Positions 15,601 through 21,803 of a DNA stretch of 21,803 nt are shown piece by piece. The notes under the pieces are model-generated. The model was not told where the DNA came from. It did no database searches and saw only the letters and a list, made by a program, of their open reading frames with translations. This stretch comes from a virus, in the IMG/VR virus record IMGVR_UViG_3300032820_000144, positions 1-21,803 of that record; one strand, written 5' to 3'. Both the position numbers and the translations under genes were made by a program. Position 1 is the first letter of the stretch. Every line of letters begins with the position of its first letter.

Positions 15601-16407
15601 AATGCTGATTTAGAATTAAGAGCAAATGGAACTGGCGGAATTAGATTAGAATCATTTAGATTTGATCAAAGTACTATTACTAATGATTCAGGAGATATGA
15701 CACTTACTCCTGCATCTGGAGTAGCAAGAGTTGATGGTACTGGAAGTATAAGAATTTCTTCAGGTACAACTGCACAAAGACCTGGAACTCCTGTTGCAGG
15801 TATGATACGTTATAATACAGATACAAGTTTATTTGAAGGTTATGATGGATCTATTTGGATAGCACTAACAGGTGTATATGACATAGATAGAGACACTTAC
15901 ATAACAGCAGAACTTACACCAGGTGCAGATGATGATACTATTAGATTTTATGCTGGTGGAACTTTAGTTGCAAATGTAAATTCTACAAGATTTGATATAA
16001 CAAAATTAATAGTAGATGACATAGAAATTAGTGGAAATACCTTAAAAACTACTGGGGTAAACCAGGATTTAATATTGAATGCAAACGGAACAGGTAGTAT
16101 TAGGATTGAAGACTTTAAATTCGAAGGAAATACGATAACTAATACTATATCGGACCCTATCGTAATAAGAACGAGTGGAAATGGGTATGTAGACGTTTCA
16201 GATGCTGGAGGATTTGTACTTCCTTCAGGAACTGTAGTAGATAGACCTGCTGTTGCAGAGTTGGGTATGACAAGATACAATACTCAAGATAGCAGGGTAG
16301 AACTTTATGATGGAAATCAATGGGGTTCTATTGCAGGTTCTTCTGGTGCAATTAGTGTATTAGATGCTACTGAAATTTCAATAACATACGCGATAGCTTT
16401 AGGATAA
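12700..16407 (+). CDS. Giant fibre protein with beta-helix and inserted LamG-like domain, 1235 residues
   Basis: This is a paralogue of the 961-residue fibre. It shares the N-terminus (VGRISGQLLKSNLLR, then LAFETDLLYI), the IHATGDI-x-x-DGD/DGN segment, the LGS/MGS-x(3)-RW motif, the beta-helix start (IYYVATNGDDAKTGTHQN, residue ~222; PGTYVEIFPLTIPSGVSI) and the C-terminal I-x(3)-TY-x-I-x(2). Residues ~520-685 form an inserted LamG/concanavalin-like jellyroll (YGSGSFKNGF, DFQIEGWFNPSS, SWTHLVVMRQSGNLRMFIGG, GHIDDIRIINGSTTYTANF), a fold that commonly binds sugars. Two RP-x(5)-GM-x-RYNT-x(4)-x-E-x-YDG-x-W modules lie near residues 1021-1057 and 1177-1212. The paralogue lacks the LamG insert, so this protein probably has an extra receptor-binding head. 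It is likely a trimeric long tail fibre or related appendage. Confidence 0.85.
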   Translation: MAVGRISGQLLKSNLLRNGVNLAFETDLLYIDVNNSRIGVKTATPQYPLDINGTARTTNLEVTNQAVINNITIGANTISTTASVLNITSPDSILYNNKLVIDDLIIEGNTITATESNQNFEIITSGTGIVHVDADMRVEGNIHATGDIRADGDIQIGDADTDSISIAADFTSNITPDLTDTYNMGSAGKRWNDVFANNLIVDNLTLNGNITVQGLDLTARPGKIYYVATNGDDAKTGTHQNDPFETVKKATETATNGDLIYVYPGTYVEIFPLTIPSGVSIRGDGVRAVLITPHPSVIDKDAFLLNGETTIEDLTVTGFRYDSAGNTGHAFRFNTGADSTYFALTSDIPLIKNVSVITEGSVTSESDPRGFDQGDAGKAALLDGSVISGADLELRVRFQNCTFITPGMNALTVTNGVRVDWINSFTYFADEGIRIEDGPTGIAAAGETKIKYAQLVGSTPTATETITYYDTNGSTKLGEATINSIDGNGTLHITGKSTGFALASTRTVKKVIPTGTTIDSSTKKYGSGSFKNGFINANTDHLKVEGHTDFGFGTGDFQIEGWFNPSSVQSKTLFKIGRLEVDLSGNAPRVRLDGNVVVTSGTGLNINSWTHLVVMRQSGNLRMFIGGNNEVDQNGWSADLKSASPVYIGNNDIFTSAFYGHIDDIRIINGSTTYTANFTPPSSQLVSTDVSQETVLMLNGNDFSDNGTRGQDIRFSGGSTASEITLADYSDFGSDFRSMSSTSVYGNKGIVAQGPGANVTLVNHNFAYIGSGKSYENDDTAAIQANEVVATNSAKVNYNSTDQSGDFRLGELFHVNQKTGVVEFKSADIRIDTAGSMTINNGSDATVIDSTKIETNKLRMSGQTIQSLAGDLNLNSSSNLINILNNVNIQGHLEVVGNITIGGNITIGDETTDTVTITAGIGSDMTPAIDNTYNLGSSINRWNTLFANQMQIDSINITNNVITTTDSNADLELRANGTGGIRLESFRFDQSTITNDSGDMTLTPASGVARVDGTGSIRISSGTTAQRPGTPVAGMIRYNTDTSLFEGYDGSIWIALTGVYDIDRDTYITAELTPGADDDTIRFYAGGTLVANVNSTRFDITKLIVDDIEISGNTLKTTGVNQDLILNANGTGSIRIEDFKFEGNTITNTISDPIVIRTSGNGYVDVSDAGGFVLPSGTVVDRPAVAELGMTRYNTQDSRVELYDGNQWGSIAGSSGAISVLDATEISITYAIALG

Positions 16408-16414
16408 AATAGAG

Positions 16415-16744
16415 ATGGCAACATATTTTAAAAATGCAATAGTAAAAAACATTGGAACACTACCGGTGACAATTTATACGCCACCTGTAGGAACTAATGC
16501 AATTGTGTTGGGTCTTAATCTTGCAAATTTAATATCTAGTGTAGTAAAAGTTAGTGTAACATTACAAGACCTTACTAGTGCGTCAGGATTTCTTATTAAA
16601 GATGTAATGATTGCACCTAATTCGAGTTTAAGAGTTTTAAGTGCTGGAGAAAAATTAATAGTAGCGGCTCAAAGCACGTTATCAGTAAATTCTGATATTA
16701 CTGATTCTGTAGATGTAGTCGCAAGTTATGTGGAGTTAACGTAA
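16415..16744 (+). CDS. Small virion structural protein, 109 residues
   Basis: The protein begins MATYFKNAIVKNIGTLPVTI and contains a YTPP-x-G-x-(N)AIVLGLNLAN segment, a MIAPNSSLRVLSAGEKLIVA segment and a C-terminal SYVEL. All of these suggest a compact beta-sandwich. It is probably a paralogue of the 123-residue product at 8447. It starts seven bases after the giant fibre's stop, and its own stop is one base before the next ATG, so all three should be co-translated. An attachment or capping role for the fibre is inferred from position only. Confidence 0.7.
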   Translation: MATYFKNAIVKNIGTLPVTIYTPPVGTNAIVLGLNLANLISSVVKVSVTLQDLTSASGFLIKDVMIAPNSSLRVLSAGEKLIVAAQSTLSVNSDITDSVDVVASYVELT

Positions 16745-16745
16745 A

Positions 16746-17204
16746 ATGAGTGCAATAGGACAAGGAGTATCAGCATATTTAAAAGCCGGAGTTAAAGATA
16801 GATATTTTTACGGTTTAAGAAGAACTGATGAAGGTGAACTATATATAGGAAAAGTTGACCAAATGTTAACTGGCGATGGTGTATCAGTTAATGTTCCTGG
16901 AGATCCTGCAAAGAATTTTAGTGAGTTTGACCAAGGACAAGATTTTTATGAAGGCAGAGGACCTAACCATGATAAGGTTTTTGCAAATTTAAAATATGAA
17001 CAATTTAGATGGGATGATGTTAATTTAAATTATTATGTTAATAGTGAAGGAGAACTAGTAGTAAGAATTAATAGCCAACAAACTGATGGAACAGTGGCAT
17101 ATCCTAATACAGATGAACAAGTTGTATATGATAAAACTATATTTTCTTTTGATAGAGACGTATACTACTTTGATAGTAATGAAGTAACATTTGACAAACA
17201 TTAA
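16746..17204 (+). CDS. YFYGLRR-family small structural protein, 152 residues
   Basis: The core reads RYFYGLRRTDEGELYIGKVD, then DGVSVNVPGDPAKNFSEFDQ-G-x-DF-(Y)EGR, YEQFRWDD and YYVNSEGELVVRIN. The same motifs, in the same order and spacing, are present in the product at 19823, so the two are clear paralogues that flank the 863-residue fibre gene. The additional C-terminal tail here (residues ~118-152, rich in Asp/Tyr/Phe) is absent from the paralogue. No function is known to me. Aromatic, charged composition and position between fibre genes suggest a virion component. GTGGAG, within the previous gene, is the ribosome binding site. Confidence 0.75.
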   Translation: MSAIGQGVSAYLKAGVKDRYFYGLRRTDEGELYIGKVDQMLTGDGVSVNVPGDPAKNFSEFDQGQDFYEGRGPNHDKVFANLKYEQFRWDDVNLNYYVNSEGELVVRINSQQTDGTVAYPNTDEQVVYDKTIFSFDRDVYYFDSNEVTFDKH

Positions 17205-17224
17205 GGAGACATGGGAGCAAACAA

Positions 17225-19816
17225 ATGACAAAACAGATAATACAAGATGGTATAATACCTAATGACGGTCAAGGTGACAGTCTTAGAACAGGTGCACAGA
17301 AAATAAACACAAATTTTGATGAGTTATATACTGCACTAGGAAATGGTAGTGCTTTAACTTCTATTTCAGATAATTTATTTAATTCAACAGGTTCTAACAA
17401 GATTGCGTTTCACTTTGATACGCTAGGAGATTTACCAGATGCCACAACCTATCACGGAATGTTCGCCCATGTACATAGTGAAGGTACAGGTTATATGTCT
17501 CATGCAGGAGCCTGGGTTAAACTCGTAGATGCAAATAAATCTATTGATGCTTTAGCAGATGTTAATACAACTAACACTACACCAACAGATGGACAAGCAT
17601 TACTTTGGGATAACGCAAATAGTTATTGGAAACCAGGTGACGTACAAGCATCAGGTGGTGGAACTTTTGTTTCATTATCAGATAGTCCTTCTACTTTTTC
17701 TGGAGCAAATAATAAATTTGTAACAGTTAATAGTGGAGCAAGTGCTATAGAATTTACAACTCCAGTTATTGATAAAATTGGAGATGTAGATACAACTACA
17801 ACACCTCCAACAGCTGGTCAAGTATTAAAATGGAATGGATCTAATTGGGTTCCGGCTCAAGATTCTACATCAGGTGGAAGTGGATCAGACGCTGACACAT
17901 TAGATGGTTTAGATAGTCCATATTTTTTAGATTATAATAATTTTACTAATAAACCAACATCTTTTGGTAAATCTTTTAACGTATCTGCCGCAACATATAC
18001 AGCCGCGTCAGGTATAATGCAATTAACTATTGGAGCACACGATTTAGTAATTGGTGACAATATTAAAATTGCTCCATTAAGTTTAACATTTTCTTGCGAC
18101 ATGGATAATCATGCTACTAATACGCAATATCCAAGAGCAACTGGAAGTGCCGCACCTGGTGGAATGGATTATGTATATAATAAACCAGTTGCAATTACGG
18201 GTGCAGATGCAACAACAATTACAATGAATGTTGGAACTGGAAATCTTAAATCTTTTACTCCAACAGCCGCAATATACACACCAGCAACAGGTGTAATGGA
18301 ATTAACTATTGGTACACACAATTACATAGCTGGTAACAAAGTTAGTATTACTACAGAAAGTTTAACTTTCACTTGCGCCTTAGATGGTCATTCATCACAA
18401 AAAGCATATCCAAGAGCAACAGGTTCAGCCGCTCCAGGTGGAGCTGACTATGCCTACGAAACACTACAAACTCTTACATCAGTAAGTGCAACAACAATTA
18501 CAATGAATGTTGGAATATCAAGTAATACATCTGCACATACATTTGTAAGTGCTTCTGCTGGTGCTATAACAAGTTCAAATATTCATACATTTATAAGTGC
18601 TACTTCTAATTGTATAACATTTGCAAAAAGATTTACAGAGTTATCAGATGCTCCATCTAGTTTTAGTGGATATGGAGATTATTATCTTAAAGTAAACACT
18701 GGTGGAACAGCTTTAGAACTTGTAACAAAACCTGGCGGAGCAACTAATTTATCAGGACTTTCTGATATAACAACATTAGGAAATTATTACAATACATCAA
18801 ATGCAGTATATACACCTGCGACAGGAGTAATAGTATTAACTATTGGACAACACAATTTACAAGTTGGTCACAATGTAAAAATTGCTTCAAACAGTTTAAC
18901 ATTTACTTGTGCAATGGATAGTAATGCAACAGAACATACATATCCAAGAGGAAGTGGATCAGCATATGCAGGTGGAAAAGATCCTGCTTATACTTCAGCA
19001 AGTACAATTACGGCAATAACTGCAGATTCAATTACTGTAAATGTTGGAATATCAAGTAATACAACAACACACACATTTATAAGATCTACTGAAAATAATA
19101 TATCAGTAGTTGATCAATCTTACAGTACATCAAATGCAACATATACACCTAACACAGGACAATTGCAATTAACTATCGGAAACCATGCCATACAGGCTGG
19201 ACATTCTGTTATGATTGCCGCAAATAGTTTAACATTTACCTGCGCCTTAGATAGTAATACTACACAATCAACTTATCCAAGAGCAACTGGATCAGCGGCA
19301 CCAGGTGGAATGGACTATGCTTACGAAAGACCTGTATTAATTACAGCCGTAAGTGCGACAACAATTACAATGAATTGTGGTGTATCAAGTAATACATCAG
19401 CACATACATTTGTAAGTGCTGTTGCAAATAATATAAAAGTTGCACCAACACAAGGTGATTCATTGTACTTCAATGGAGTATCATGGTTAAGAAGAAACGG
19501 ACCAGTATCAAGATATGAAATAATAAATGACAGTAGCAATAACTTTACTTGGACAGGACCTGGTTTAACATCAGCAACTAATGATCCAGTAATGTATATG
19601 AACAGAGGTCATACATATTATTTGATTAATCAAGCAGGAAGTTCTCATCCTTTAGAAATAAGAACTAGTAATGGTGGTAGTGGATATACATCAGGAGTAA
19701 CAGGTAGTCAATCAGGTACACAAATATTTGAAGTACCAATGGATGCACCTGCTACATTGTATTACCAATGCACAATTCATTCTGCAATGGGTAACACAAT
19801 TAACATATTGAGTTAA
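17225..19816 (+). CDS. Fibre with four ~90-residue repeats and C-terminal cupredoxin-like domain, 863 residues
   Basis: The N-terminus (GIIPNDGQGDSLRTGAQKIN-x-NFDELY) is the standard start of many T4-like phage fibres. Next come LADV...PTDGQALLWD/IGDV...PTAGQVLKWN units and two LSD-x-PS-x-FSG units. Four repeats lie at residues ~256-339, 349-443, 527-621 and 638-732. Each has a YT-x(2)-(S/T)G...LTIG-x-H start, SLTF(T/S)C-x-(M/L)D in the middle and YPR-x(2)-GSA. The last ~100 residues (from ~760) look like a cupredoxin: H808 (SSHPLEI), then C849, H852 and M855 in YYQCTIHSAM, the spacing of amicyanin-type type-1 copper sites. GGGAG seven bases upstream sets the start. It is probably a tail-fibre or receptor-binding protein; copper binding is inferred. 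Confidence 0.85.
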   Translation: MTKQIIQDGIIPNDGQGDSLRTGAQKINTNFDELYTALGNGSALTSISDNLFNSTGSNKIAFHFDTLGDLPDATTYHGMFAHVHSEGTGYMSHAGAWVKLVDANKSIDALADVNTTNTTPTDGQALLWDNANSYWKPGDVQASGGGTFVSLSDSPSTFSGANNKFVTVNSGASAIEFTTPVIDKIGDVDTTTTPPTAGQVLKWNGSNWVPAQDSTSGGSGSDADTLDGLDSPYFLDYNNFTNKPTSFGKSFNVSAATYTAASGIMQLTIGAHDLVIGDNIKIAPLSLTFSCDMDNHATNTQYPRATGSAAPGGMDYVYNKPVAITGADATTITMNVGTGNLKSFTPTAAIYTPATGVMELTIGTHNYIAGNKVSITTESLTFTCALDGHSSQKAYPRATGSAAPGGADYAYETLQTLTSVSATTITMNVGISSNTSAHTFVSASAGAITSSNIHTFISATSNCITFAKRFTELSDAPSSFSGYGDYYLKVNTGGTALELVTKPGGATNLSGLSDITTLGNYYNTSNAVYTPATGVIVLTIGQHNLQVGHNVKIASNSLTFTCAMDSNATEHTYPRGSGSAYAGGKDPAYTSASTITAITADSITVNVGISSNTTTHTFIRSTENNISVVDQSYSTSNATYTPNTGQLQLTIGNHAIQAGHSVMIAANSLTFTCALDSNTTQSTYPRATGSAAPGGMDYAYERPVLITAVSATTITMNCGVSSNTSAHTFVSAVANNIKVAPTQGDSLYFNGVSWLRRNGPVSRYEIINDSSNNFTWTGPGLTSATNDPVMYMNRGHTYYLINQAGSSHPLEIRTSNGGSGYTSGVTGSQSGTQIFEVPMDAPATLYYQCTIHSAMGNTINILS
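17990..19420 (+). repeat. Four-copy ~250-285-bp repeat inside the fibre gene
   Basis: Copies lie at about 17990-18241, 18269-18552, 18803-19086 and 19136-19420. Copies 1 and 2, and 2 and 4, share long near-identical DNA segments, for example the segments encoding ATTITMNVG (18207-18234, 18486-18513) and SSNTSAHTFVSA (18517-18552, 19385-19420). Copy 3 is the most diverged. Such repeats can recombine and change fibre length. Confidence 0.85.
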
Positions 19817-19822
19817 TAATTT

Positions 19823-20170
19823 ATGAGTGGTGAATTAGATATAGAACAAATAACAGAGACACTTGGTAACTCTAGATATTTTTATGGACTTAGACGTACT
19901 AGTGAAGGTGAATTGTTTATTTCAAAAGTAGATTTACTAGAATTAAAAGATGGTGTACAAGTTAATAGACCTGGTGCAGTGTCAGATAATTTTAATGATT
20001 TTTCTAGAGGCGTAGATTTTTTTGATGGAAGAGATGGACAACATAGAAAAAATTATAAAAATTTAGTTTATGAACAATATAAATGGGATGGCAGAAATAT
20101 TTTTTATTATGTTAATACTGAAGGTGAATTAGTTTTAAGAATTAACGAACAATATACATACGAAGCATAA
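19823..20170 (+). CDS. YFYGLRR-family small structural protein, 115 residues
   Basis: This is a paralogue of the 152-residue product at 16746, with the same blocks: RYFYGLRRTSEGELFISKVD, DGVQVNRPGAVSDNFNDFSR-G-x-DF-(F)DGR, YEQYKWDGRN and YYVNTEGELVLRIN. It lacks the other protein's C-terminal tail and has a different N-terminus (MSGELDIEQITETLGNS). It starts six bases after the fibre stop with no strong ribosome binding site, so coupled translation is likely. A virion role is inferred from its repeated association with fibre genes. Confidence 0.75.
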   Translation: MSGELDIEQITETLGNSRYFYGLRRTSEGELFISKVDLLELKDGVQVNRPGAVSDNFNDFSRGVDFFDGRDGQHRKNYKNLVYEQYKWDGRNIFYYVNTEGELVLRINEQYTYEA

Positions 20171-20180
20171 AATGGAGAAA

Positions 20181-20187
20181 ATAAATA
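20181..20187 (+). promoter_or_regulatory. Putative late promoter (ATAAATA)
   Basis: ATAAATA is preceded by AAA and followed by C, the same context as the motif at 9636. It lies 18 bases before the ATG at 20206, and AGGGAT at 20192-20197 could act as ribosome binding site. This again gives a very short leader. Confidence 0.5.
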
Positions 20188-20205
20188 CTTTAGGGATATA
20201 ATTCG

Positions 20206-21803
20206 ATGGCAGATTTCAAAATAGATAGGATACGATTTAGATGGAGAGGTGACTGGGTAGCAGGTACTTCTTACATTAAAGATGATATCGTTAGATATGG
20301 TGCAAAAATATTTGTCTCTATCGAAATGCATACAGCAGATGCTAACTTTTATAATGATTTAGATAATATAGTTCCAAGATGGTCACAAATGATGGATGGT
20401 CAAAGTTGGACTGGTAATTGGAAAACAAGTAATTTTTATAAAGTAGGTGAAGTAGCAAAAGTTGGAGCGGCAGTTTATAAATGTATAGAAGGTCACTTAT
20501 CAAATGCAAGTGAAGCCAATGGATTATTAGGTGATGAAAATAAATGGGTTTACTTTGCAAGAGGTGAAAAATGGACATCTTTATGGCAACCTAATACACT
20601 TTATAACGTTGGTGAAACAATTGTTTATGGTGGATCAGTTTGGAAATGTATAACATCACATACTTCTTCAACTACAGCCGCAGGTATAGAATATCATCAA
20701 GCCAATTGGGTTCAATATCATAGATCAGATTTTTACAGAGGTTATTGGGCACCAAATATAAGATATTATCCAGATGATATAGTAAGAAATGGTGGAGTAA
20801 TTTACAGAGCTGTAACAGGACATACAAGTGCCGCAGTAGATTATTGGAACGATTTAGATAGTACAGATTATACAACAAATTCATCAAGTGGTTCTGGTGC
20901 AGTTATAAATGTTTTCAGAGTTGGCACAACTTATTATGTAAAATTTACAAATGCAGGAGTAAACTTTGCGGCGGCAGAAACTATTTCTATAGTAGGTAGT
21001 AAAATTGGTGGAGCCGATGGTACAAATGATTTATCAATCACTATTAATACAGTAAACAGTGGAGCAATAGCAACAACATCTGCAAATGGTACTGCTGTTT
21101 CAGGTAGTGCAGGTTTAGAAGCCGATCAAGCAAAATGGGAAATAGTTCTTGATGGTATTGAATATGAAGATGATTGGGCATACGGAAAAAAATATAATAA
21201 AGGTGCTCTTGTATCTTGGAGTCCGGGAATTTGGCAAGTAACTACTAGTCACTGGTCAATAACGGATTACATGAATGAAGCTAATTTTTCATTATGGGTT
21301 CCAGGTGCAGAATACGAAGGAACTTACTCTACTACACAATATTATCAAAAAGGTGACGTTGTACATTATGGTGGTTATAGTTATGTTGCTTTAGTAAGCA
21401 ATACAAATATTATTCCAGGGGTTACAGATAGTACAAATACTTGGGAATTAATTCAAACAGGTTATAATTTTAGAAGCGAATGGAATAGTTCAACTGCATA
21501 TAAAACAGGAGATGTAGTTAGAGCAGGTGGTAACTTATTCATAGCAGTACAAGATAGTACTGGAGCAGATCCTGATACAACTTTTATCTATGATCCAGGT
21601 AGTGATGCTCCTGATCCTTGGCAATTATTAGTAACTGGTAAAGCATTTAAAGGTTCTTGGAAAGAAAGTGATTCCAACGGAGCAATTACTTACTTTGTAG
21701 GTGATGTAGTTACAGTAGCAGGAACAGTATACGCTTGTATTAAAACACATGAGTCATCATCATCTGATTCTAAACCAACTTTAGATGAAGAAAGTGAAAA
21801 TGT
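20206..21803 (+). CDS. Multi-module carbohydrate-binding-like fibre protein, 3' end outside window
   Basis: The frame is open from the ATG at 20206 to the window end (532 codons, no stop), beginning MADFKIDRIRFRWRGDW. At least eight copies of a short aromatic module, W-x(5-10)-Y-x(2)-(G/D)D-x-V-x-x-G-x-x-(Y/F/W)-x(3)-x-x-H, start near residues 11, 66, 121, 175, 318, 369, 418 and 480. The pattern is that of chitin-binding CBM5/12 modules (small all-beta domains with exposed aromatics), which suggests binding of polysaccharide or peptidoglycan-like glycans. Residues ~226-300 are a different beta-domain (TTYYVKFTNAGVNFAAAETI, then GGADGTNDLSI). No catalytic domain is visible in the part present. 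It follows the fibre cluster and is probably a receptor-binding or tail-fibre component. Confidence 0.85.
   Translation, partial: MADFKIDRIRFRWRGDWVAGTSYIKDDIVRYGAKIFVSIEMHTADANFYNDLDNIVPRWSQMMDGQSWTGNWKTSNFYKVGEVAKVGAAVYKCIEGHLSNASEANGLLGDENKWVYFARGEKWTSLWQPNTLYNVGETIVYGGSVWKCITSHTSSTTAAGIEYHQANWVQYHRSDFYRGYWAPNIRYYPDDIVRNGGVIYRAVTGHTSAAVDYWNDLDSTDYTTNSSSGSGAVINVFRVGTTYYVKFTNAGVNFAAAETISIVGSKIGGADGTNDLSITINTVNSGAIATTSANGTAVSGSAGLEADQAKWEIVLDGIEYEDDWAYGKKYNKGALVSWSPGIWQVTTSHWSITDYMNEANFSLWVPGAEYEGTYSTTQYYQKGDVVHYGGYSYVALVSNTNIIPGVTDSTNTWELIQTGYNFRSEWNSSTAYKTGDVVRAGGNLFIAVQDSTGADPDTTFIYDPGSDAPDPWQLLVTGKAFKGSWKESDSNGAITYFVGDVVTVAGTVYACIKTHESSSSDSKPTLDEESEN

Noticed and set aside
17211-17228. 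Five-codon mini-ORF (MGANK) ending at the fibre start codon
   Set aside because: The AAGGAG before it is only two bases from its ATG, too close for efficient initiation, while GGGAG inside it is ideally placed for the fibre ATG at 17225. It is probably just the fibre's ribosome binding region.
20342-20887. Minus-strand open frames of 78 and 71 codons at the right end
   Set aside because: They lie opposite a long + strand frame with a clear repeated module pattern; their Leu/Tyr/His-rich translations are shadows of that gene.

Overview
This window is part of the structural (late) region of a T4-like marine myovirus. The DNA is AT-rich. All recognisable genes lie on the + strand, packed head to tail with short gaps. 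Gene order and protein signatures identify the T4 head cassette: prohead core protein, gp21 protease, gp22 scaffold, gp23 major capsid protein. The large set of fibre-like proteins built from short repeats is typical of ocean T4-like phages of SAR11 bacteria (pelagiphages) and picocyanobacteria. The 387-residue capsid protein and the low GC favour a pelagiphage-type virus, but the host cannot be proved from this window.

Layout. (1) 2-352: 3' end of a gene of unknown role with a nucleotide-sugar-enzyme-like signature. (2) 459-4480: head cassette (acidic core protein, gp21, gp22, gp23), closed by a strong intrinsic terminator at 4509-4537. (3) 4649-4942: a small two-helix membrane protein with its own late promoter and leader hairpin. 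(4) 5102-6471: an island unlike its surroundings. A near-consensus sigma-70 promoter, overlapped by a 10-bp perfect inverted repeat, drives an apparently leaderless transcript for a small lipoprotein, a HemB-type porphobilinogen synthase (tetrapyrrole/heme pathway) and a small helical protein. (5) 6469-7452: two 'MGRP' structural proteins, each with its own late promoter, with a terminator between them. (6) 7463-12544: four fibre or virion proteins ending in a 961-residue beta-helix fibre. (7) 12584-20170: a second fibre module. It holds a 1235-residue paralogue of the first fibre carrying an inserted LamG-like domain, two small proteins, an 863-residue fibre with four ~90-residue repeats and a C-terminal cupredoxin-like domain with a complete type-1 copper ligand set, and a small paralogue. 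(8) 20182-end: the start of a protein made of at least eight carbohydrate-binding-like modules, cut by the window edge.

How it works together. Late promoters (variants of TATAAATA) precede most transcription units, so head and fibre proteins would be made late. The lipoprotein-HemB-helical unit has a host-type promoter and could be expressed early, as a metabolic or host-modifying cassette (moron) set between capsid and fibre genes. The HemB homologue keeps both catalytic lysines, the three-cysteine zinc site and the main substrate-binding residues, yet lacks the N-terminal arm. It is the most interesting item here. Stretches without genes are short (under about 230 bp) and contain promoters, terminators and hairpins. 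I saw no tRNA, CRISPR array or insertion sequence.
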